Source: a virus. Taken from it: a stretch of DNA of 33,625 bases. Of the stretch, positions 1-5,093 are shown in pieces (the stretch's first letter is position 1; each line of letters opens with the position of its first letter). The stretch spans positions 1-33,625 of the IMG/VR virus record IMGVR_UViG_3300020438_000136. One strand, 5' to 3'. Made by a program: the position numbers and the translations under genes. A model generated the notes under the pieces. That model made no database searches. It was not told where the DNA came from and was given only the letters and a program-made list of their open reading frames with translations.

Positions 1-105
1 AATCGTAGAGATAAAGTATTAAGGAAGATGGTTAAATATGACCCAGAATTATATAAAGAAATCATCCAATATTTACAGGATAATAATTACTACAACCCTC
101 TCTAA
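1..105 (+). CDS. 3' end of an unidentified gene (partial)
   Basis: An open frame enters from the left edge of the window in frame 1 and ends at a TAA at 103-105, giving the last 34 residues of a protein. The tail is charged and then rich in Asn and Tyr, ending DNNYYNPL. It has an internal ATG at codon 10, but no ribosome binding site is evident there, so it is best read as the C-terminus of a longer gene. It lies 8 bases ahead of the next small ORF on the same strand, which suggests one transcription unit. I do not recognise the family. The function is unknown. Confidence 0.5.
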   Translation, partial: NRRDKVLRKMVKYDPELYKEIIQYLQDNNYYNPL

Positions 106-113
106 TTTACATC

Positions 114-290
114 ATGGAAACTAACAACGAAACTCTCAGACTACAGGCACTAAGTGTATTAGAAATCATAGAAGATGCAGTGGAAAATGTATGTGATACA
201 GAGTTAATTTCAGGAGAGAAAGTATGGACAATGATCTACGGATTAGCAGAAGCAAAGTTAGAAGAATTCCCTATAGATTACATAGACTAA
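114..290 (+). CDS. Small hypothetical phage protein (58 aa)
   Basis: The ORF runs from ATG at 114 to TAA at 288-290. The product is acidic and predicted mostly alpha-helical (METNNETLRLQALSVLEI...), with a conserved-looking centre LISGEKVWTMIYGLAEAK. There is no signal peptide or membrane segment. It follows the partial upstream gene by 8 bases on the same strand and is followed by a long non-coding region, so it is probably the last gene of that unit. The sequence resembles small unnamed proteins I associate with T4-like cyanophages, but I cannot name a family or function. The start has no good Shine-Dalgarno sequence, which lowers confidence slightly. Confidence 0.65.
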   Translation: METNNETLRLQALSVLEIIEDAVENVCDTELISGEKVWTMIYGLAEAKLEEFPIDYID

Positions 291-344
291 GTATTAACTA
301 ATAGCTGTTATATGGTTACTAAGTATATACTAAGAATTACACAG

Positions 345-378
345 TTTTCCACAGATAGCAAGTCTAATCTGTGGAAAA
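345..378. repeat. Perfect 12-bp inverted repeat of two DnaA-box-like sites
   Basis: TTTTCCACAGAT at 345-356 is repeated in inverted orientation as ATCTGTGGAAAA at 367-378, around a 10-base spacer. Each arm contains a complete TTTTCCACA motif. No T-run follows on either side, so it does not look like an intrinsic terminator. A protein-binding dyad is more likely. Confidence 0.75.
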
Positions 379-443
379 GTATTATTAATTGGGTTTAAAA
401 TGGTCTTATAAATATAGTTTGCTCTTTTATACTTTTCCACAAA

Positions 444-485
444 GGTGTTAATAAAGGGGTGTTAATATGTGGAGAAGGTGTTAAT
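444..485 (+). repeat. Three direct repeats GGTGTTAAT
   Basis: Identical 9-mers start at 444, 458 and 477, so they are spaced 14 and 19 bases apart. They alternate with DnaA-box-like motifs at 433-441 and 468-476. They could be binding sites for a phage-encoded protein. The number of copies is small and function is inferred only from the arrangement. Confidence 0.5.
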
Positions 486-635
486 TAGTAGAGATATTGT
501 GTGGATAAAGTATCATTCTTGTAGTGATCTTAGCGAGCAGTTTATCACACTTTGCCTCTTAAGTCTACCCCGCCGAAATAATATTTAACAGACACACAGT
601 TTATGTTAACAAACCGCAATATTACACAGTGGTTA

Positions 636-665
636 TTGACATTATGCGTGTAAATCTGTTATAAT
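636..665 (+). promoter_or_regulatory. Sigma70-type promoter P1
   Basis: A consensus -35 box TTGACA (636-641) and a consensus -10 box TATAAT (660-665) are separated by 18 bases. Initiation would fall near 672, just upstream of a DnaA-box-like motif (675-683) and the small ORF starting at 695. Such host-type promoters normally drive early genes in T4-like phages. The motif ATTACACAGT lies just upstream (621-630). Confidence 0.75.
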
Positions 666-694
666 AAAGTATAGTTTTCCACAACGTATTTCTG

Positions 695-853
695 ATGTCT
701 TATGCACACTTAGTAGGCACACAGAAAGCTTATACAATCACACTGAATCTGTCAGTCGAAAATGACTTTAATGCACGGCAAATTGACTTCGCTAAAGTAT
801 TCGAATTAAACGAATATGAACACTGTGATGTATACATTGAGGAAGTAAATTAG
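695..853 (+). CDS. Small hypothetical protein, probably early (52 aa)
   Basis: The ORF runs from ATG at 695 to TAG at 851-853. The product begins MSYAHLVGTQKAYTITLNLS and ends in an acidic tail (CDVYIEEVN). There is no membrane segment or recognised domain. The start lies about 23 bases after the predicted start point of the consensus promoter at 636-665, which supports early expression from a short leader. No strong Shine-Dalgarno sequence is visible, and a DnaA-box-like motif (675-683) occupies the leader, so DnaA or another factor could influence expression. It stands alone between two non-coding regions. The function is unknown. It could be one of the many small host-takeover proteins of T4-like phages, but nothing in the sequence shows that. 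Confidence 0.6.
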   Translation: MSYAHLVGTQKAYTITLNLSVENDFNARQIDFAKVFELNEYEHCDVYIEEVN

Positions 854-877
854 CTGGCAGTTAGTATTACTTAAGTG

Positions 878-906
878 TAACACAGTTCTTGACAGTTACT
901 GTGTTA
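878..906. promoter_or_regulatory. 9-bp dyad over a -35 box; candidate operator
   Basis: TAACACAGT (878-886) and ACTGTGTTA (898-906) form a perfect inverted repeat with an 11-base centre that contains the TTGACA at 889-894. A dimeric repressor bound here would cover the -35 box. The half-site ACACAGT also occurs at 339, 594, 624 and 1443. Confidence 0.55.
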
Positions 907-917
907 TATTATAGAAT
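889..917 (+). promoter_or_regulatory. Sigma70-type promoter P2
   Basis: TTGACA (889-894) is followed after 17 bases by TAGAAT (912-917), a one-mismatch -10 box. The predicted start is near 924. The next credible gene begins at 1182, so the transcript has a long leader. Other -10-like hexamers nearby (905-912) have spacers that are too short. Confidence 0.65.
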
Positions 918-1010
918 AGTAGTATACATTTAAGGAGCGTAATCAGCAGTGCGTTAAGTAACAACGAACGAATGCTAATATGCCATGCGTAGATGATGCG
1001 TATTTGGCAG

Positions 1011-1075
1011 GGTTAGGGGCGTTATGTTATATTGGGGGCGGCGGGCGTGTCTAAAAAAAGCAAGAGACCCTAACC
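1011..1075 (+). ncRNA. Possible structured RNA element in the P2 leader
   Basis: GGTTAGGG (1011-1018) can pair perfectly with CCCTAACC (1068-1075). The enclosed segment is G-rich and contains a smaller GTCT/AGAC pairing (1049-1052 with 1065-1068). It lies in the untranslated leader between promoter P2 and the gene at 1182. It matches no riboswitch that I can recognise. The long loop makes this tentative. Confidence 0.25.
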
Positions 1076-1181
1076 TACAGAGGTGACAAATCGAGAGAGA
1101 GATATCAATATAAAAAAAAATTCCCATGGCCAAAAACCGCCTTATTACTTCTTTCATACATAAAAAAATCCACGAGGGCTA

Positions 1182-1403
1182 ATGCAAGACGTAGACGACA
1201 CAACATACCACATTTACGCAAAGGAGAGATGTATATATTGTAATCTAAACCAAGAAGACTTTGAAGAGAAGTGGCAACTACTTAAGGTAATGATTGACCT
1301 TCTTGGTGGTGAGTATACAGTAGACGATTTATCATATATTAAACTCGCCCCTAAGATAGGCGTTGGAGGGCCAGGAAAAGTAATAGAGGAACATTCCTAT
1401 TGA
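1182..1403 (+). CDS. Small cyanophage-type hypothetical protein (73 aa)
   Basis: The ORF starts at ATG 1182 with a GAGGG ribosome binding site at about 1173-1177 and ends with TGA at 1401-1403. The product has the pattern MQDVDDTTYHIYAKERCIY, then EEKWQLLKVMID, then DLSYIKL, with a C-terminal EEHSY. This layout recalls a family of short unnamed proteins common in T4-like cyanophages. That is recognition from memory, not a search. It has no membrane segment or known catalytic motif. It is probably expressed early from the promoter at 889-917, through a leader of about 258 bases. Its stop codon overlaps the -35 box of the next promoter. Confidence 0.75.
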   Translation: MQDVDDTTYHIYAKERCIYCNLNQEDFEEKWQLLKVMIDLLGGEYTVDDLSYIKLAPKIGVGGPGKVIEEHSY

Positions 1404-1428
1404 CATATACATAGATTTGAATTATAAT
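1400..1428 (+). promoter_or_regulatory. Perfect consensus sigma70 promoter P3
   Basis: TTGACA (1400-1405) and TATAAT (1423-1428) are separated by exactly 17 bases, a perfect host-type promoter. The -35 box overlaps the TGA of the preceding gene. It would start transcription near 1435, about 15 bases before the glycosyltransferase-like gene, implying strong early expression of that gene. Confidence 0.8.
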
Positions 1429-1449
1429 AAATGAAGCGAGCTACACAGT

Positions 1450-2217
1450 ATGGCTAAAGGATTCAAAGTAAAAACGGTTGCACCAAAAACCCAAGAACCA
1501 ACATGGGATATTGATGCAATCAAAGCAAGAATGAAAGGTAAAGCAATAGTCTTCTGTTTACCAGGCAGAGGATGTTCTTATATCTTTTTAAAGAACTTTG
1601 TTCAACTATGTTTCGACATGGTTCAGAACGGAATGAGTATACAGATCTCACAAGATTACTCATCTATGGTAAACTTTGCACGTTGTAAGGTTCTCGGTGC
1701 AAATGTATTACGTGGCCCAAAACAGATACCTTGGGATGGTAAACTTACATATGACTATCAGTTATGGATTGACTCAGACATAGTGTTTGATACTAACAAG
1801 TTCTGGCAGTTATGCGATCTATCACTTGATAAAGACGGTAATGAGAAAGAGATTGCTGCTGGATGGTATGCTACAGAGGATGGGTCTACCACTTCTATTG
1901 CTCACTGGTTGGAAGAAGACGACTTCCGTAAGAACGGTGGTGTTATGAACCACGAAACCGTTGAGACAATGAGTAAGAGGAAGAAACCTTTCACATGTGA
2001 CTATACAGGTTTTGGATGGGTATTGATTAAGAATGGTGTATTTGAGAAACTTGAGTATCCTTGGTTTGCTCCTAAGATGCAAATCTTTGAATCGGGTGAG
2101 GTTCAAGATATGTGTGGAGAAGACGTATCGTTCTGTTTAGATGCACAGGATTGTGGTTATGATATTTGGGCCGACCCTCGTATTCGTGTAGGCCACGAAA
2201 AAACTCGTGTAATTTAA
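1450..2217 (+). CDS. Glycosyltransferase-like protein (GT-A type, 255 aa)
   Basis: The protein resembles GT-A-fold glycosyltransferases found in many tailed phages. The early LPGRGCSY segment (about residues 38-45) fits the nucleotide-sugar binding first strand. SSMVNFARCKVLG (about 71-83) fits the usual helix with R/N contacts. WIDSDIVFD (about 106-114) holds the DxD metal and sugar-nucleotide motif. GFGWVLI (about 188-194) and CGEDVSFC (about 218-225) match the acceptor loop and the catalytic acidic region, and the end ADPRIRVGHEK carries the terminal His common in these enzymes. There is no signal or membrane segment, so it is cytoplasmic. The sugar and acceptor cannot be told: modified phage DNA, virion proteins or host glycans are all possible. 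A perfect sigma70 promoter lies directly upstream, suggesting early expression. The Shine-Dalgarno sequence is weak. Confidence 0.75.
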   Translation: MAKGFKVKTVAPKTQEPTWDIDAIKARMKGKAIVFCLPGRGCSYIFLKNFVQLCFDMVQNGMSIQISQDYSSMVNFARCKVLGANVLRGPKQIPWDGKLTYDYQLWIDSDIVFDTNKFWQLCDLSLDKDGNEKEIAAGWYATEDGSTTSIAHWLEEDDFRKNGGVMNHETVETMSKRKKPFTCDYTGFGWVLIKNGVFEKLEYPWFAPKMQIFESGEVQDMCGEDVSFCLDAQDCGYDIWADPRIRVGHEKTRVI

Positions 2218-2220
2218 ACT

Positions 2221-2313
2221 ATGATGAATATTATAGCAGTGGTTGGATTGGGTGTTGTATTAGGCATCACCCTTGCAGTTTACATATTAAATCTTTATAA
2301 CCCACATGATTAG
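2221..2313 (+). CDS. Tiny single-pass membrane protein (30 aa)
   Basis: The ORF starts at ATG 2221, three bases after the stop of the glycosyltransferase-like gene, and ends with TAG at 2311-2313. Nearly the whole product is one hydrophobic helix (IIAVVGLGVVLGITLAVYIL, about residues 4-23), followed by a short polar tail NLYNPHD. The tight spacing points to translational coupling with its neighbour. The small size and composition fit the tiny inner-membrane proteins often encoded in early regions of T4-like cyanophages. Small photosystem-type subunits also have this shape, but I see no sequence match that would justify such a name. The function is unknown. Confidence 0.6.
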   Translation: MMNIIAVVGLGVVLGITLAVYILNLYNPHD

Positions 2314-2322
2314 GAGGAACAC

Positions 2323-2469
2323 ATGGCAGGAGCAGTAGGCGGTTTAAGTGGAGGAGACTTCATAGAAGCGACCCCGAAAAAAACTCGTCAAGGAAGGGGC
2401 AAACATACAAAATATACCGCTTCTTCTCGAAATAGAGCAAAGAAAAAATACCGAGGTCAAGGTAAGTAA
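2323..2469 (+). CDS. Small basic conserved phage protein (48 aa)
   Basis: The ORF starts at ATG 2323 after a strong AGGAGG-like ribosome binding site (about 2311-2317, overlapping the previous stop) and ends with TAA at 2467-2469. The product has a Gly-rich start (MAGAVGGLSGGDFIEATPKK) and a very basic end (SSRNRAKKKYRGQGK), so nucleic-acid or membrane-surface binding is plausible. I recall very similar short proteins in T4-like cyanophages next to the gp25 region, with no known function. It is the last gene before the strong terminator at 2488-2529, so it closes the upstream unit. Confidence 0.75.
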   Translation: MAGAVGGLSGGDFIEATPKKTRQGRGKHTKYTASSRNRAKKKYRGQGK

Positions 2470-2487
2470 ATTAAAAATAAAATATAT

Positions 2488-2529
2488 GGTGTCTAAATAG
2501 GTGCAAACGTGCCTTTAGACACCTTTTTT
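2488..2529 (+). terminator. Strong intrinsic terminator
   Basis: GGTGTCTAAA (2488-2497) pairs perfectly with TTTAGACACC (2514-2523). The inner bases GGTGC and GTGCC can extend the stem through wobble pairs around an AAAC loop. Six T residues follow (2524-2529). It ends the upstream early-type genes before the late structural module. The left arm also contains CTAAATA (2493-2499), a late-promoter-like motif. Confidence 0.85.
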
Positions 2530-2555
2530 AATACCATCGCATAACGGAGGTCACA

Positions 2556-2717
2556 ATGGAATCAAAAATGCTACGTGAGATAGCACACGATAAGATTACA
2601 CCAAAAAAGAGCGATAAGATGGAAACTGCTCAAGACTTTTATACTCGTTTATCAGATGAGGATGATGGCTTTGACTATGAAGTAGAGGCATATGAGGTGT
2701 TTACCGAATGGAAGTAA
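2556..2717 (+). CDS. Small acidic hypothetical protein (53 aa)
   Basis: The ORF runs from ATG 2556, preceded by a good GGAGG ribosome binding site at 2546-2550, to TAA at 2715-2717. The product is hydrophilic and acidic in its second half (LSDEDDGFDYEVEAYEVFTEWK), with a more basic first half (HDKITPKKSDK). No domain or membrane segment is visible. It lies alone between the terminator and the late promoter of gp25. It would be read either by transcription passing the terminator or from the late-type CTAAATA inside the terminator stem. The function is unknown. Confidence 0.65.
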   Translation: MESKMLREIAHDKITPKKSDKMETAQDFYTRLSDEDDGFDYEVEAYEVFTEWK

Positions 2718-2726
2718 TCAAACCTT

Positions 2727-2735
2727 AATAAATAA
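2727..2735 (+). promoter_or_regulatory. Late-type promoter of the baseplate module
   Basis: AATAAATAA lies 25-33 bases before the gp25 start and resembles the single -10 box (TATAAATA) used by the T4 late sigma factor gp55. There is no -35 box, as expected for late promoters. It sits at the entry to the structural gene run. Confidence 0.5.
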
Positions 2736-2759
2736 CTTATATTGTCTATATAATTCTTA

Positions 2760-3161
2760 ATGCCAGCACAGAGAGTCAGTAAAGGTTTTAAAGATGTAAG
2801 TATGTCATTTAAGTTTAACCCCTTAAGTGGCGATTTGATTACCCTAAGTAACGAAAATGCAATTGCACGTTCTGTACGTAATATTGTATTGACATCTCCT
2901 GGCGAAAAGATTTTTGATCCCGATTTTGGGTCTAATATAGGTGAAATACTATTTGAAAACATTGATGAAATAACTGCTGTCTCTATACAAGAAGAAATTG
3001 AGAACTCTTTAAGTAATTATGAACCAAGAGTTGAAATTATCGATGTAAATGTGAAACCAGACTATGATCAACATCAATTTGACGTTATGATCAGTTATAG
3101 AATTATTGGTGTAGACGTTCCTCCTACCCAATTAGAATTTGCCTTGCTTCCATCACGATAA
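2760..3161 (+). CDS. gp25: Baseplate wedge subunit gp25
   Basis: gp25 is the small baseplate wedge component that helps join wedges and start sheath assembly. At 133 residues it is the same size as T4 gp25 (132). It shows the GPW/gp25 family core: a region around residues 21-70 with LSGDLITL, NAIARSVRNIVLTSPGEK and FDPDFGSNIGEILFE, then a beta region (VEIIDVNVKPD...FDVMISYRI). The family is sometimes described as lysozyme-like, but its role in virions is structural. The start codon follows a late-type AATAAATA motif, and the TAA stop is directly followed by the ATG of gp6 with no spacing, which implies translational coupling. Confidence 0.93.
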   Translation: MPAQRVSKGFKDVSMSFKFNPLSGDLITLSNENAIARSVRNIVLTSPGEKIFDPDFGSNIGEILFENIDEITAVSIQEEIENSLSNYEPRVEIIDVNVKPDYDQHQFDVMISYRIIGVDVPPTQLEFALLPSR

Positions 3162-5090
3162 ATGTCACTTTTAAATTTTACTAGTCTGGATTTTGACCAG
3201 ATTAAAGATACACTTAAACAATATCTACAATCCAACTCGAATTTTACGGATTATGACTTCGAGGGATCAAACCTGTCAACAATTTTAGACGTTCTAGCGT
3301 ATAATACCTACATTACATCATACAATGCCAATATGATCTCAAATGAGGTCTTTATTGACAGTGCAACATTGAGAGAAAACGTAGTTGCACTCGCAAGAAA
3401 CATCGGATATGTTCCAAGATCAAGAAAAGCATCAAGAGCATCAATAAATTTCTCTGTAGAACCAGGAATCACTCCTCCACCTACTACAATTACGTTAAAA
3501 AAAGGCCCAGTTGTCTCTACTAACCAATTTGGTGGTCAATCTTACGTTTTTGGTTGCACAAAAGACGTTACAAAACCTGTAATTGATGGAGTTGCCTATT
3601 TTTATGATGTTGATGTGTATGAAGGCACTGTAGTTGATCAATCTTTCCCATATTCTACTCAGAATATCAATCAAAGGTTCATTTTATCGAATGCTGGCAT
3701 CGATTTAAGCACTTTAGAGGTGTATATACGACCAACTTCGACTTCTTCACTACTTTCAAGTTACACAAGGCAAGATAGTCTCTTTGATGCGGTTACTGGT
3801 AGTTCAATTACTGGTAAATCACTGATATATTACATACAAGAGATCGAAGATGAGCAATATGAGATCATTTTTGGTGATGGGATCTTTGGAAAAGCACTTG
3901 AAAACGGAAATATTGTTGAAGTTACCTATATGATCAATAATGGGCCTGATGCAAATGGTGTCAGTAACATGTCTTTCAGTGGAAAATGCACATATAATAG
4001 AAATGCGGTAGAAAACACTGTTACAAGTGGTATATCACTGGTTACGGCTGACACTCCATCTAGTGGTGGAGAGGCAATTGAGAGCGTAGATAGCGTTAAA
4101 AAGTATGCTCCACAGATTTACGGCACTCAGAACCGTGCTCTAACAGCAAATGACTATGAAATTCTGATTCCTAATAAAATTTATCCTGAAACAGAGTCAA
4201 TTTCCGTCTATGGAGGTGAAGAATTAGTTCCTCCACAGTATGGAAAGGTGTTTATTAGCATAAAACCACGAACTGGTGACTTTGTTCCTAACGCAATTAA
4301 GGAAAATATCAAAAGAGACCTCCGAAAATACTCTGTTGCAGGTATTGTTCCTGAAATATTAGACCTAAAATACCTATTTTTGGAAACAGACAGCAAAATT
4401 TACTACAATACAAGTTTGGCTCCCAATGCGATTCTTGTTTCTTCGACAGTTTTAAACAATATTAACAAATTGGCAGATTCTGCGGAGTTAAATAAGTATG
4501 GGGCAAGGTTCAAATATAGTAAATTTCTAAAAGTTATTGATCAAAGTCACGAATCTATCACTTCTAACATTACAACTGTTGAAATGAGACGAGATTTGAG
4601 ACTCGCAACTGACCAGTTTGCTGAATATGCTATTGATTTTGGTAACCAATTCCATATTTCTGATATGACTGGTTACAATCTTAGGTCTACTTCATTCAGA
4701 GTGTTAGATATTGTTAACGATGTTTACCTCTTTGACATACCTAATACTAATAAAAAGACTGGCACACTCGGATTATTCTCTTTAGACTCTCCAGGATCAA
4801 CTACTCCAACTATTGAAAGGAAAAATGTAGGTCTTATAAACTACGAAAAAGGTAGAATTACCTTAAATCCTATCAATATTGTATCAGGAAAGGAAAAGGA
4901 TAACCAACAAATAATGGAATTATCAATAATTCCTGAATCTAATGATGTTATTGGATTACAGGATCTTTATTTGCAACTAGATACTAGTAACGTAGAAATG
5001 GTTGTTGACGAAATTGCTTCTGGAGCAGATCCATCTGGTTCAACATATACAGTTACTCCAAGTTATACCGCACGGAAGATCGTACGATAA
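3162..5090 (+). CDS. gp6: Baseplate wedge subunit gp6
   Basis: gp6 forms the inner dimeric frame of the contractile-tail baseplate wedge, with gp25 and gp53, and is related to the J protein family. The length of 642 residues fits T4 gp6 (660). The N-terminus (LDFDQIKDTLKQYLQSN...FTDYDFEGSNLSTILDVLAYNTYI) and the following NSNMISNEVF-like helix and ARNIGYVPRSRKAS segment are typical of baseplate J/gp6 proteins. The later ENGNIVEVTY and YGTQNRALTANDYE parts also fit. It abuts gp25 upstream, and the giant gp7-position gene follows three bases after its stop. Confidence 0.93.
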   Translation: MSLLNFTSLDFDQIKDTLKQYLQSNSNFTDYDFEGSNLSTILDVLAYNTYITSYNANMISNEVFIDSATLRENVVALARNIGYVPRSRKASRASINFSVEPGITPPPTTITLKKGPVVSTNQFGGQSYVFGCTKDVTKPVIDGVAYFYDVDVYEGTVVDQSFPYSTQNINQRFILSNAGIDLSTLEVYIRPTSTSSLLSSYTRQDSLFDAVTGSSITGKSLIYYIQEIEDEQYEIIFGDGIFGKALENGNIVEVTYMINNGPDANGVSNMSFSGKCTYNRNAVENTVTSGISLVTADTPSSGGEAIESVDSVKKYAPQIYGTQNRALTANDYEILIPNKIYPETESISVYGGEELVPPQYGKVFISIKPRTGDFVPNAIKENIKRDLRKYSVAGIVPEILDLKYLFLETDSKIYYNTSLAPNAILVSSTVLNNINKLADSAELNKYGARFKYSKFLKVIDQSHESITSNITTVEMRRDLRLATDQFAEYAIDFGNQFHISDMTGYNLRSTSFRVLDIVNDVYLFDIPNTNKKTGTLGLFSLDSPGSTTPTIERKNVGLINYEKGRITLNPINIVSGKEKDNQQIMELSIIPESNDVIGLQDLYLQLDTSNVEMVVDEIASGADPSGSTYTVTPSYTARKIVR

Positions 5091-5093
5091 AAC

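Larger units (their letters stand above)
291..694. other. Non-coding region rich in DnaA-box-like motifs; candidate replication origin or regulatory hub
   Basis: I see no credible gene here. The stretch has TTTTCCACA at 345-353, 433-441 and 675-683 (plus strand) and at 370-378 (minus strand). It also has the E. coli-type TTATCCACA at 500-508 (minus strand) and a one-mismatch copy, TTCTCCACA, at 468-476 (minus strand). Three copies of GGTGTTAAT lie at 444-452, 458-466 and 477-485. Between the second and third boxes there is an AT-rich run (379-430) that contains a T4 late-type TATAAATA at 407-414. Box clusters, iteron-like repeats and an AT-rich tract are the layout of many replication origins, so that is the leading inference. 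Regulation by, or titration of, host DnaA is an alternative. Confidence 0.5.
854..1181. other. Non-coding leader region between two small genes
   Basis: No convincing gene is seen here. The region holds a sigma70-type promoter with a dyad over its -35 box (878-917), a G-rich segment around 1010-1050 unlike the surrounding AT-rich DNA, an 8-bp complementary pair at 1011-1018 and 1068-1075, and two A-runs near 1110 and 1160. A transcript from the promoter would have a leader of about 258 bases before the gene at 1182. A 24-codon ORF at 980-1054 lies in it but has little support. Confidence 0.5.

Noticed and set aside
345-378. Inverted repeat as an intrinsic terminator
   Set aside because: No T-run follows the hairpin on either strand, and both arms are complete DnaA-box-like motifs.
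980-1054. 24-codon plus-strand ORF in the leader, ending in a Gly-rich tail
   Set aside because: It is too short, lacks a clear Shine-Dalgarno sequence, and overlaps the predicted RNA pairing. A regulatory leader peptide cannot be excluded.
975-1157. Minus-strand 60-codon ORF
   Set aside because: It has no ribosome binding site, no recognisable protein pattern, opposes every other gene, and covers the promoter leader.
1822-2106. Minus-strand 94-codon ORF inside the glycosyltransferase-like gene
   Set aside because: The plus-strand frame has clear family motifs and a promoter, and the antisense frame has neither.
2221-2313. Tiny membrane protein as a photosystem subunit
   Set aside because: Size and hydrophobicity fit, but there is no residue pattern specific to any photosystem protein.
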